Below are positions 1 to 5,469 of a stretch of DNA of 6,143 nt, one piece after another (positions within the stretch are counted from its first letter, which is position 1; every line of letters begins with the position of its first letter). Below the pieces are notes generated by a model that ran no database searches, was not told the origin of the DNA, and saw only the letters and a program-made list of their open reading frames with translations. Origin of the DNA: Chloroflexota bacterium (GTDB lineage Bacteria > Chloroflexota > Dormibacteria > Aeolococcales > Aeolococcaceae); contig DNAU01000362.1 in assembly GCA_003491925.1 (NCBI GenBank), positions 1 through 6,143 on the forward strand. Reading direction: 5' to 3'. Position numbers and translations under genes: made by a program.

Positions 1-1
1 G

Positions 2-502
2 CTGGGCGTCGGCGCGGAGATGCCCGTCCGCCGCCGGTGCAAGGGGCTCTTCCTCCGCGAGGCACCGGTTGCCGGCCAGGCCCACCTCTTCGTGGCCACG
101 GTCACCGGCATCGCCCCCTTCCTCTCCTGCCTCCGCACCCTGATCCGCCGGGCCGAGCGCGGCGAGTGGGCGCCGGAGGGGAAGGTCGTCCTCCTCCACG
201 GCGCCAGCGTCTCCTCCGAGTTCGGCTACCTGGACGAGATGCGGGCGCTGACCGAGAAGTTCGAATGGTTCGAGTACGTCCCCACCATCAGCCGCCCCTG
301 GCTGGACCCCAACTGGCCGGGGGAGCGGGGCCGGGTCGAGGACGTGGTGCGCAAGCATGCCGACCGCTTCGAGCTCAGGCCCGGGTCGGCCTCCGCGTTC
401 ATCTGCGGCAACCCGCAGATGATCGACAACGTCAAGGGCGCGCTCCGCCGGGGCGGGTTCGAGGACGCGGCCGTCCACGAGGAGCAGTACTGGCCGGAGT
501 GA
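2..502 (+). CDS. Ferredoxin-NADP+ reductase-like flavoprotein, C-terminal part (5' truncated by window)
   Basis: The reading frame is open from the window edge and ends at TGA 500-502. It gives about 166 residues, so the FAD-binding beta-barrel and the true start lie upstream. What is seen is the NAD(P)-binding half of the FNR superfamily. A pyrophosphate-loop segment reads ATVTGIAPFLSCLR, followed by VVLLHGAS with an EFGYLDEM helix, then YVPTISRP, then the late CGNPQMID motif that contacts NADP and positions nicotinamide. The protein ends EEQYWPE, close to the aromatic C-termini of bacterial Fpr-type reductases. By family knowledge these cytosolic enzymes pass electrons between NADPH and ferredoxin or flavodoxin through FAD. 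The usual GTGxAP loop reads VTGIAP here, with Val for the first Gly. A flavohaemoglobin-like or oxygenase-reductase relative cannot be excluded without the N-terminus. Internal ATG codons such as position 20 are not the start, because the fold needs the upstream FAD domain. Confidence 0.85.
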   Translation: MGVGAEMPVRRRCKGLFLREAPVAGQAHLFVATVTGIAPFLSCLRTLIRRAERGEWAPEGKVVLLHGASVSSEFGYLDEMRALTEKFEWFEYVPTISRPWLDPNWPGERGRVEDVVRKHADRFELRPGSASAFICGNPQMIDNVKGALRRGGFEDAAVHEEQYWPE

Positions 503-510
503 CGCGGCCA
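491..510 (+). other. Stem-loop spanning the FNR stop codon
   Basis: TGGCCG (491-496) and CGGCCA (505-510) are perfect 6-bp arms, and the stop codon TGA 500-502 lies in the 8-nt loop. This is the first of several hairpins after the reductase gene. It may only reflect GC-rich sequence, and no function is assigned. Confidence 0.3.
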
Positions 511-551
511 GCCAGCGGGAGGCGGCGGGCGCCCGTCGAGCGGCTGCTCTG

Positions 552-610
552 AGCCGGGCGAATCCGGCTGTCCCGTCTCAGCCGTGCTGAGAAGTTGGGA
601 GCGATCCCAG
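552..610 (+). terminator. Three tandem hairpins downstream of the FNR-like gene (putative terminator or structured 3' UTR)
   Basis: Three stem-loops follow one another in 59 nt. The first has arms AGCCGG (552-557) and CCGGCT (564-569) with a 6-nt loop. The second has arms TCTCAGC (576-582) and GCTGAGA (586-592) with loop CGT. The third has arms TTGGGA (595-600) and TCCCAG (605-610), closed by a GCGA (GNRA-type) tetraloop and ending in one G-T wobble. Gaps between them are 6 and 2 nt. No T-tract follows, so this is not a textbook intrinsic terminator, although high-GC bacteria often use such structures without one. The next promoter begins 14 nt later, so the hairpins most likely belong to the end of the reductase transcript. 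Confidence 0.5.
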
Positions 611-623
611 CCGATCCGGGGTG

Positions 624-637
624 GTTGACGGCGCAAC
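624..637. promoter_or_regulatory. Operator-like dyad GTTGAC-GGC-GCAAC at the glycosyltransferase promoter
   Basis: GTTGACGGCGCAAC has half-sites GTTG and CAAC with centres 10 bp apart, as expected for a winged-helix dimer. Including one flanking base on each side it matches the element at 5397-5412 in 14 of 16 positions. It covers the candidate -35 box TTGACG (625-630), so binding would block transcription of the GT4 gene. The MarR protein encoded at 4847-5374 is the likely ligand, by inference from the shared motif. Confidence 0.6.
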
Positions 638-655
638 GAGCCTTCCTCGTAGACT
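625..655 (+). promoter_or_regulatory. Promoter of the GT4 gene, leaderless type
   Basis: The -35 box is TTGACG (625-630, 5/6 to consensus) and the -10 box is TAGACT (650-655), with a 19-bp spacer that is slightly long. Only 7 nt separate the -10 box from the ATG at 663, so transcription should begin at or within a base or two of the start codon. No Shine-Dalgarno sequence precedes this ATG, which agrees with a leaderless mRNA. Confidence 0.6.
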
Positions 656-662
656 TGCGACC

Positions 663-1970
663 ATGGCCGAGCCGACTGGTCGTGCGATCGCCGTCGTCTC
701 GGTCCACGCCTCCCCCCTCAGCGAGCTGGGGCGCGGGGACAACGGCGGGATGAACATCGGGGTCCGCCGGCTCTGCGAGGGCCTGGCGGAGCGCGGGGTG
801 CCGACCGACGTCTTCGTCCGCCGGGACGACCCGCACCTCCCCGCTGAGCGGCTGATCGCCCCGGGCAGCCGGCTGGTCCTGCTCGACGTGGGACCGCCCC
901 ACCCGATCCCCAAGCAGGAGCTGCCGGCACTGCTCGACCCCTTCGCCGACGCCCTGCTGGCCCACGCCGCCTCGGAGAGCCGTTCCTACCGCCTGGTCCA
1001 CGCCCACTACTGGCTGAGCGGGCCGCCGGCGCGCCGGGTCCGGGAGCGGCTGGGCATCCCCTGGGTCCAGTCCTTCCACTCGCTGGCCCGGATGAAGGAG
1101 GCCGCCGGGCTCCCTCCCGACCTCGAGCGCGGCCGCGTCGAGGAGGTGCTGGCCGCGGAGTGCGACCGGATGGTGGCGATGAGCCGTGCCGAGGGTCGCG
1201 CTCTGGTGCGCCTGTACGGGGCGAACCCGGTTCGGATCTGCGTCGCCGAGCCCGGGGTGGACCTGCACCCCGCCGATCCCGCCGCCGTCGCCGAGCTGCG
1301 CGACGAGCTGGACGTGGCCGGCCGCCGGGTGGTCCTCTTCGCCGGCAGGCTGGAGCCGCTCAAGGGGGCGGACACCCTGATCGAGGCGATCGCCGAGATG
1401 GACCGCGACCCCCACCTGCAGGACGTGGTCTGCCTCTTCATCGGCGACGACAGCGGCGACGGCGCCCGGGCCAGTCACGGCGGGGAGCGGCGCCGGCTGG
1501 AGCGGCTCGCCGATCGCGCCGGGATCCTGGACCGCATCCGGTTCCTCGGGGCGGTGCCCCACGAGCGGCTGGCCCGCTACTACGCCCTGGCCGACGTCTG
1601 CGTGGTGCCGTCGCGGGTGGAGACCTTTGGCCTGGTGGCGCTGGAGGCGCAGGCGCAGGGAACCCCGGTGGTGGCCTCCCACGTCGGGGGCCTGCCCGAG
1701 GTGGTGGCCGACGAGGAGACCGGCAAGCTGGTCGAGGGGCGCGAGCCGCGCGACTACTGCGCCGCGATCTCCGCCATCCTCCACGACGAGGCCGGCCGGG
1801 AGCGGATGGGGGAGGCGGCCCGCCGCCGCGCCGCCACCTTCTCCTGGGGACGGATGGTCGACCTGCTGCTCTCCATCTACGGCCGGGTCAGCTCGCCCGA
1901 GATCCCCGCCGAGCTGCCCTGCGGCTACGAGGTGTCCCTGGCCGCGGAGGCGCCGCCCGTCTCCGCCTGA
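663..1970 (+). CDS. MshA-like family 4 glycosyltransferase (GT-B fold)
   Basis: This 435-residue protein has the two Rossmann-like domains of retaining GT4 enzymes. The N-terminal domain starts AIAVVSVHASPL with a GDNGGMNIGV acceptor-side loop, and HAHYWLSG lies at residues 113-120. EPGVD and then FAGRLEPLKGADTLI open the nucleotide-sugar domain. The EX7E motif ETFGLVALE (E320, E328) is followed by GTPVVAS and GGLPEVV. GDxGGMN, H(S/A)HYWLSG and ESFGLVALEAQ-type blocks resemble MshA, the mycothiol-pathway enzyme joining UDP-GlcNAc and inositol phosphate, and also sucrose-phosphate-synthase-like GT4s. The exact acceptor is not determinable here, so no symbol is given. It lacks membrane segments and a signal peptide, and should be cytosolic. 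ATG 663 is chosen because the promoter ends just upstream. A GTG at 621 would place the -35 box inside the coding region and add a non-conserved tail. The gene has its own promoter and is convergent with pepN. Confidence 0.85.
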   Translation: MAEPTGRAIAVVSVHASPLSELGRGDNGGMNIGVRRLCEGLAERGVPTDVFVRRDDPHLPAERLIAPGSRLVLLDVGPPHPIPKQELPALLDPFADALLAHAASESRSYRLVHAHYWLSGPPARRVRERLGIPWVQSFHSLARMKEAAGLPPDLERGRVEEVLAAECDRMVAMSRAEGRALVRLYGANPVRICVAEPGVDLHPADPAAVAELRDELDVAGRRVVLFAGRLEPLKGADTLIEAIAEMDRDPHLQDVVCLFIGDDSGDGARASHGGERRRLERLADRAGILDRIRFLGAVPHERLARYYALADVCVVPSRVETFGLVALEAQAQGTPVVASHVGGLPEVVADEETGKLVEGREPRDYCAAISAILHDEAGRERMGEAARRRAATFSWGRMVDLLLSIYGRVSSPEIPAELPCGYEVSLAAEAPPVSA

Positions 1971-1976
1971 GCGGCG

Positions 1977-2002
1977 CTCAGCTCCCTCCAAGGGCCACTG
2001 AG
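1977..2002 (+). terminator. Composite hairpin after the GT4 gene
   Basis: Outer arms CTCAG (1977-1981) and CTGAG (1998-2002) enclose an inner stem CCCT (1984-1987) and AGGG (1991-1994) with loop CCA, separated by a small internal loop. The structure begins 6 nt after the stop codon in a convergent gap, which is where a terminator is expected. There is no T-tract, so confidence is limited. Confidence 0.4.
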
Positions 2003-2040
2003 ACCGTTCGGATCAAGGAGGCGAGGAGCAAGGCGAGGGA

Positions 2041-2094
2041 GTGCACTCAGGTGCATGACCGAGCCGACGGACGAGCCGACGCCGAGCCGGACGG
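2041..2094. repeat. Short hairpin and degenerate 12-nt tandem repeat in the convergent gap
   Basis: TGCAC (2042-2046) and GTGCA (2051-2055) form a 5-bp stem with loop TCAG, about 43 nt beyond the pepN stop on the minus strand. It could help end that transcript. Next to it, CGAGCCGACGGA (2060-2071), CGAGCCGACGC (2072-2082) and CGAGCCGGACGG (2083-2094) make about three imperfect units of 11-12 nt. No coding function is seen for this gap. Confidence 0.3.
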
Positions 2095-2097
2095 AAA

Positions 2098-4740
2098 TCA
2101 GCGGCCCGCCGCGGCGGTGTCGCAGGCGCGGGCCCTCATCGCCCTCTCGGTCCCGTCCCGTCCCTCGACGATCGGCCGGGAGGCGGAGCGCTGGGTCGAC
2201 TCGGAGAGGTCGGCGGAGCCCCGGATCGCCGCCAGCGCCCGGTCCGCGGCGGCGAGCGTCGCCGGCTCGACCAGCTGGCGGGGGTAGAGGAACTCGGTGA
2301 AGCTCTCCGCCTCCTCGGAGCTGCGCCGGGCCCAGAAGCGGGGCACCTGCTCGATCCACCGCGCCACGTAGGGGCGGAGGAGAGCGGTCTGCTGCTCGCC
2401 CCATTGAACCAATCCACCCACCGCGAAGGGCCCCACGCCGAACCCGCCCATCAGCGCGTGCTGCATCTGGAGCGGGAGCTCCGTCCCCTTCACCACCAGG
2501 TCGAAGGCGGCGCGCTTGGCGTCGGGATCGGGCTGGGCGGCCCGGCAGGCGGCCGCCCGGCGGCGGCCGAAGTCGGTGTCGTCGGTGGCGAGCTGGGCCT
2601 CGATGCGCAGCTCCGCGTCTCGACCCAGGCAGGCGAGCCGGCCCACGATCATCCAGCGGAGGTCGTTGTCGATGGCGAGCCCGGGCACGCTCTCGGCACC
2701 GTCGAGGAGCCGCTCCAGCCGCTCGAGGTCGGCGCCGGCATCGGTCGTCGCGATGTGAGCCCGCGCCCAGGTGAGCTGGACGTCACCGCCCGGCTCCGCG
2801 GCCACCAGCCGCTCCCACGACGCCACCGCCACCCGGGCGCGTGCCGCCCCGCGGTTGGCCGGGTCGCCGAACTGATCGATGGCCGCGACCGCCTGGCTGA
2901 GCAGCCGCTCGAGGACGGTGACCTCGGTCTCCACCCGGGCGTGGCGGAGCACGGCCTCGACGAAGTCGCGGGTGGGCAGCTCGGCGTCGCGGGTCATGTC
3001 CCAGAGCGCGGCCCAGCAGAGCGACCGGGCGAGGGGGTCCTCGAGGCCGCCGAGGTCCTGCAGCAGGGTGCGCATCGAGGTGGGGTCGAAGCGCAGCTTG
3101 GCGAAGGTGAGATCGTCGTCGTTGACCAGGGTCAGGTCGGCGAGCGGCTCCCCGCGCAGCTCCCCGACGGAGGTGCGCTCGCCGCACACCTCGGTGTCGA
3201 CCTGGCGGAACCGGACCAGACGGCCCTGCTCGAGGCGGTAGAGACCGACCCGGACGTGGTGGGAGCGCAGGGTGGGATGCGCCGGGGCCGCCGTCTGCAC
3301 GATGGTCAGGCTCTCGATGCGACCCTCGCGCACCTCGATCTCCGGATGCAGTGTGTTCATGCCGGCGGTCCGCAGCCACTCCGCCGCCCAGGGACCGAGG
3401 TCGCGCCCCGAGGCGGTCTCGATGCAGGCCAGGAACTCGCGCAGGCTCGCGTTGCCCCAGCGGTAGCGACGGAAGTAGTCGCGCACCCCGGCGGTGAAGG
3501 CGGCGTCACCGACCCAGGCGACCAGCTGCTTGAGCACCGCGGCGCCCTTCTGGTAGGTGATCCCGTCGAAGTTCTGGCGGACCTCGTTGGTGTCGGCGCA
3601 GGGGGTGGAGATGGGGTGGGTCGAGGGGAGCTGGTCCTGGCGGGCGGCCGCGGACTTCATGGTGTTGGCGAAGTCCACCCAGGCGTTGGTGTAGGCGGTG
3701 GCGGTGACCATCGCCTTGTTGGACATGTAGGTGGCGAAGGTCTCGTTGAGCCAGAGGTCGCCCCACCAGCGCATGGTGGCGACGTCCCCGAAGCCGCAGA
3801 CGTGGGCCATCTCGTGGACGATCACCTCGGCCCGCCGCGCCCGCTGCAGCTCGGTCGCCCGGCTGCGGAAGATGTACATCTCGTTGAACGTGACGCAGCC
3901 CGGGTTCTCCATCGCCCCCATGTTGAATTCGGGTACGAAGAGCTGGTTGTACTCGTCGAACTGGTGGTCGAGGCCGAACTCCTCGGCGAAGAAGTCGAGG
4001 CCCTGGCTGGTGATCTCGAACAGCTCGCCGGCCTGCTCCTCGAGCTGGGGGGCCAGCGATCGGCGCGCGTAGAGGCCGAGCCGCACCCCCTTGTGGTCGC
4101 TCTCGACCACCCGGAAGTCGCCGGCCGCGACCGCCATCAGGTAGGTGGGGAGGGGAGGGGTGGCATTGAACCGCCAGGTGCGGCTGCCGTCGCCGTGATC
4201 GTCCCGGCCCAGCACCCGGCCGTTGCCGCAGACCTCCCAGGCGACCGGCGCGCGCACCGCCACCGTGAAGGCGCCCTTGAGGTCCGGCTGGTCGAAGCAG
4301 GCGAAGACCTTGTGGGCGTCGAAGGGCTCGAAGTGGGTGTAGAGGTAGACCTGCTGATCGGCGGGGTCGACGACCCGGTGGAGACCGACCCCCACCCGAC
4401 CATAGGAGCAGTCGGCGACCACGTCGACGGTGACCGGCCCCTCGGGGAGGCCCGCGAGCGGGATGCGGACCCCGTCGTAGCCCTCCACGGCGGCGGCCGA
4501 AAGCTGCCCGTCGACCAGGACCTCGCGGAGGCGCCCCGGCGCCCCCACGGTGAGGTTGAGGAACGTCTCGGCTCCGGCTCGCCGGCACGAGAACCCCACC
4601 CGGGTCGTGCTGAGGAAGGTCGGGGTGGAGGGGTCGTCGCTCAGCTCGAGCTCGACCCGGTAGCTGAGCTCATCGATCAGGCCGGCGCGCTCCGCCGCCT
4701 CGGGTTCGGTGAGGTTGTCACTCGTGATGCGTCCGGCCAC
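2098..4740 (-). CDS. pepN: Aminopeptidase N, M1 family zinc metallopeptidase
   Basis: This 880-residue cytosolic exopeptidase would remove N-terminal residues from peptides during protein turnover, and its length fits actinobacterial PepN. The N-terminal beta domain starts SDNLTEPEAAERA, a typical PepN opening, and holds DxxFEPFDAHKVFACFDQPDLKG. The substrate motif GAMEN is at residues 275-279. The catalytic domain has HEMAH (H309, E310, H313), the NETFA glutamate (E333) as third zinc ligand, and Y396 in ITYQKGA as transition-state tyrosine. The remainder, from about residue 540, is the helical ERAP1_C-like domain. Nineteen residues separate H313 from E333, whereas M1 enzymes normally have 18; the extra residue lies in the VCGFGD loop. 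GTG 4740 is chosen as the start. Upstream codons in frame run into the marR gene, and the family-like N-terminus begins here. No Shine-Dalgarno is seen. It lies 106 bp downstream of marR on the same strand and may be partly co-transcribed. Confidence 0.92.
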   Translation of the reverse strand: MAGRITSDNLTEPEAAERAGLIDELSYRVELELSDDPSTPTFLSTTRVGFSCRRAGAETFLNLTVGAPGRLREVLVDGQLSAAAVEGYDGVRIPLAGLPEGPVTVDVVADCSYGRVGVGLHRVVDPADQQVYLYTHFEPFDAHKVFACFDQPDLKGAFTVAVRAPVAWEVCGNGRVLGRDDHGDGSRTWRFNATPPLPTYLMAVAAGDFRVVESDHKGVRLGLYARRSLAPQLEEQAGELFEITSQGLDFFAEEFGLDHQFDEYNQLFVPEFNMGAMENPGCVTFNEMYIFRSRATELQRARRAEVIVHEMAHVCGFGDVATMRWWGDLWLNETFATYMSNKAMVTATAYTNAWVDFANTMKSAAARQDQLPSTHPISTPCADTNEVRQNFDGITYQKGAAVLKQLVAWVGDAAFTAGVRDYFRRYRWGNASLREFLACIETASGRDLGPWAAEWLRTAGMNTLHPEIEVREGRIESLTIVQTAAPAHPTLRSHHVRVGLYRLEQGRLVRFRQVDTEVCGERTSVGELRGEPLADLTLVNDDDLTFAKLRFDPTSMRTLLQDLGGLEDPLARSLCWAALWDMTRDAELPTRDFVEAVLRHARVETEVTVLERLLSQAVAAIDQFGDPANRGAARARVAVASWERLVAAEPGGDVQLTWARAHIATTDAGADLERLERLLDGAESVPGLAIDNDLRWMIVGRLACLGRDAELRIEAQLATDDTDFGRRRAAACRAAQPDPDAKRAAFDLVVKGTELPLQMQHALMGGFGVGPFAVGGLVQWGEQQTALLRPYVARWIEQVPRFWARRSSEEAESFTEFLYPRQLVEPATLAAADRALAAIRGSADLSESTQRSASRPIVEGRDGTERAMRARACDTAAAGR

Positions 4741-4846
4741 GGGTCGCCATTGTGGGCGTCTCGGCCCCTCGGCCGCCAGCCGCCGCGCCCGGAAGGCCTG
4801 GGCCGGAGAGCCCGGACGCGGGTCGAGCGGAGGCTGAACGCCTAGA
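4741..4846 (-). other. Intergenic region between marR and pepN
   Basis: On the minus strand a weak -10-like CACAAT (4754-4749) lies 8 nt before the pepN GTG, but no convincing -35 accompanies it. A modest stem, CTGGGC (4798-4803) with GCCCGG (4810-4815), could attenuate marR transcripts. The 12-bp GCCGGAGAGCCC at 4802-4813 recurs at 4850-4861 inside the marR 3' end. Whether pepN has its own promoter here or relies on marR read-through is unresolved. Confidence 0.3.
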
Positions 4847-5374
4847 TCAGCCGGAGAGCCCCCCGGCCGGGTCCAGCCGATCCTCGGCGTCCCCTCCGGT
4901 GCAGCCCAGGAAGGCACCGTCCCCACCCAGGCCGTCGGCGATGGCGCTGAGAGCGTCGCGGAGGCGGGCGGCGTCGTCGTCGTCGAGCACGCTGGCCAGG
5001 TGGCGGTCGATCCCCCTGGCGTGGACGGGAGCCGCCCGACGCAGCTTCTCGCGCCCCGGGTCGGTGATGACCGCGAACGCGCCCCGCCGGTCGGACGGGC
5101 AGCCGGTCCGGGCCACCAGCCCGGCGGCCTCCATCCGGTCGATGAGGCGGCTCACCCCGCTCTTGGTCATCAGCACCGTGTCCATCAGCCGCTGCAGCCG
5201 GACGGCCCCCTCGGGGGCACCGTCGAGGACGAGCAGCACCTCGTACCAGGCGAGCGGGAGCCCCTCCGCCTCCATCAGCTCGCGCTCGAGGTTGCAGGCG
5301 AGCCCCGACTGAGCGCGCAGGAGGGCGCGCCAAGCCTGCAGGTGGACAGATTGATTCAATTCAGACGTGACCAC
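4847..5374 (-). CDS. MarR-family winged-helix transcriptional regulator
   Basis: The 175-residue protein has MarR architecture. An N-terminal dimerisation helix (about 8-35) leads to LPLAWYEVLLVLDGAPEG (39-56). The helix-turn-helix VRLQRLMDTVLMTKSGVSRLIDRMEAAGLV (in two parts, about 58-87) is followed by a wing with SDRRGAFAVITDPG (94-107) and C-terminal helices that close the dimer. The Asp-Arg-Arg of the wing is the family's minor-groove contact. Cysteines lie at 27, 92 and 158. C27 sits in the N-terminal helix, roughly where OhrR-type sensors carry a reactive cysteine, but thiol sensing is only a possibility. GTG 5374 is preferred over an in-frame TTG at 5410, because a -10 box ends 7 nt before the GTG and the longer start falls in the -35 box. 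It is divergent from yceI and shares its control region; self-repression is inferred from the dyad over its -35. Confidence 0.88.
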   Translation of the reverse strand: MVTSELNQSVHLQAWRALLRAQSGLACNLERELMEAEGLPLAWYEVLLVLDGAPEGAVRLQRLMDTVLMTKSGVSRLIDRMEAAGLVARTGCPSDRRGAFAVITDPGREKLRRAAPVHARGIDRHLASVLDDDDAARLRDALSAIADGLGGDGAFLGCTGGDAEDRLDPAGGLSG

Positions 5375-5381
5375 GGTCCCA

Positions 5382-5410
5382 AGCCTACCCCACAAAGGTT
5401 GACAGCGCAA
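5382..5410 (-). promoter_or_regulatory. Promoter of marR, leaderless type
   Basis: On the minus strand, TTGCGC (5410-5405) is the -35 and TAGGCT (5387-5382) the -10, with a 17-bp spacer. Seven nucleotides separate the -10 from GTG 5374, and no Shine-Dalgarno is present. The -35 lies inside the dyad at 5398-5411 and abuts the yceI -35 on the other strand. Confidence 0.55.
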
Positions 5411-5411
5411 C
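5398..5411. promoter_or_regulatory. Operator-like dyad 1, GTTGAC-AGC-GCAAC, shared by marR and yceI promoters
   Basis: GTTGACAGCGCAAC, flanked by G and C to give arms GGTTG and CAACC, has half-site centres 10 bp apart. It contains both divergent -35 boxes: TTGACA for yceI on the plus strand and TTGCGC for marR on the minus strand. One bound dimer could therefore silence both genes. The adjacent marR gene makes its product the likely binder. Confidence 0.65.
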
Positions 5412-5428
5412 CATCATCACATTATAGT
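5399..5428 (+). promoter_or_regulatory. Promoter of yceI
   Basis: The -35 is TTGACA (5399-5404, full consensus) and the -10 is TATAGT (5423-5428, 5/6), with an 18-bp spacer. This is the strongest sigma-70-type promoter in the window and lies in its most AT-rich patch. The predicted start near 5435 gives a leader of about 35 nt with a Shine-Dalgarno, unlike the leaderless marR and GT4 promoters. Confidence 0.7.
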
Positions 5429-5458
5429 TGCTGGAGTAACCGTTGACCAAGCAACTAT
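5424..5458. promoter_or_regulatory. 35-bp dyad made of operator-like sites 2 and 3
   Basis: Perfect 8-bp arms ATAGTTGC (5424-5431) and GCAACTAT (5451-5458) are centred on 5441, and 13 of 17 base pairs of the full dyad are complementary. It contains site 2, GTTGCTGGAGTAAC (5427-5440, degenerate), and site 3, GTTGACCAAGCAAC (5442-5455, exact GTTGAC-N3-GCAAC), as near mirror images. It overlaps the yceI -10, start point and leader, a typical repressor position. Confidence 0.6.
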
Positions 5459-5459
5459 C

Positions 5460-5463
5460 GGAG
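5460..5463 (+). promoter_or_regulatory. Ribosome binding site of yceI
   Basis: GGAG lies 6 nt before ATG 5470 and fixes that start. The upstream in-frame TTG at 5443 has no such site and falls inside the operator-like dyad. Confidence 0.75.
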
Positions 5464-5469
5464 AGAGAG

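Noticed and set aside
432..1991. Long open frame (519 codons) on the minus strand opposite the GT4 gene
   Set aside because: It is antisense to a gene with full GT4 motifs, overlaps the end of the reductase gene, and its translation shows no family features.
3121..3126. Isolated GTTGAC within pepN
   Set aside because: It is not followed by GCAAC at the right spacing and lies in coding sequence, so it is not counted as an operator.
2404..4845. Long open frame (813 codons) on the plus strand opposite pepN
   Set aside because: It is a GC-bias shadow of a clear M1 aminopeptidase. The translation is low-complexity, rich in G, V, E, H and L, with no recognisable domain.
4802..4861. 12-bp direct repeat GCCGGAGAGCCC at 4802-4813 and 4850-4861
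   Set aside because: It is one repeat pair in GC-rich sequence, with one copy inside marR coding sequence. There is no target-site or mobile-element context, so it is probably chance.
4741..4926. Upstream-extended start of pepN overlapping the end of marR
   Set aside because: The extra 62 residues are Pro/Arg-rich, unlike PepN N-termini, and would overlap marR by about 80 bp. GTG 4740 gives the expected start just before SDNLTEPEAAERA.
5375..5410. TTG start at 5410 for the MarR protein
   Set aside because: The extension would translate the -35 and -10 boxes. GTG 5374 lies at leaderless distance from the -10 and gives a normal MarR N-terminus.
5443..5469. TTG start at 5443 for YceI
   Set aside because: It falls within operator site 3 and lacks a Shine-Dalgarno. 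ATG 5470 has GGAG at 6 nt.
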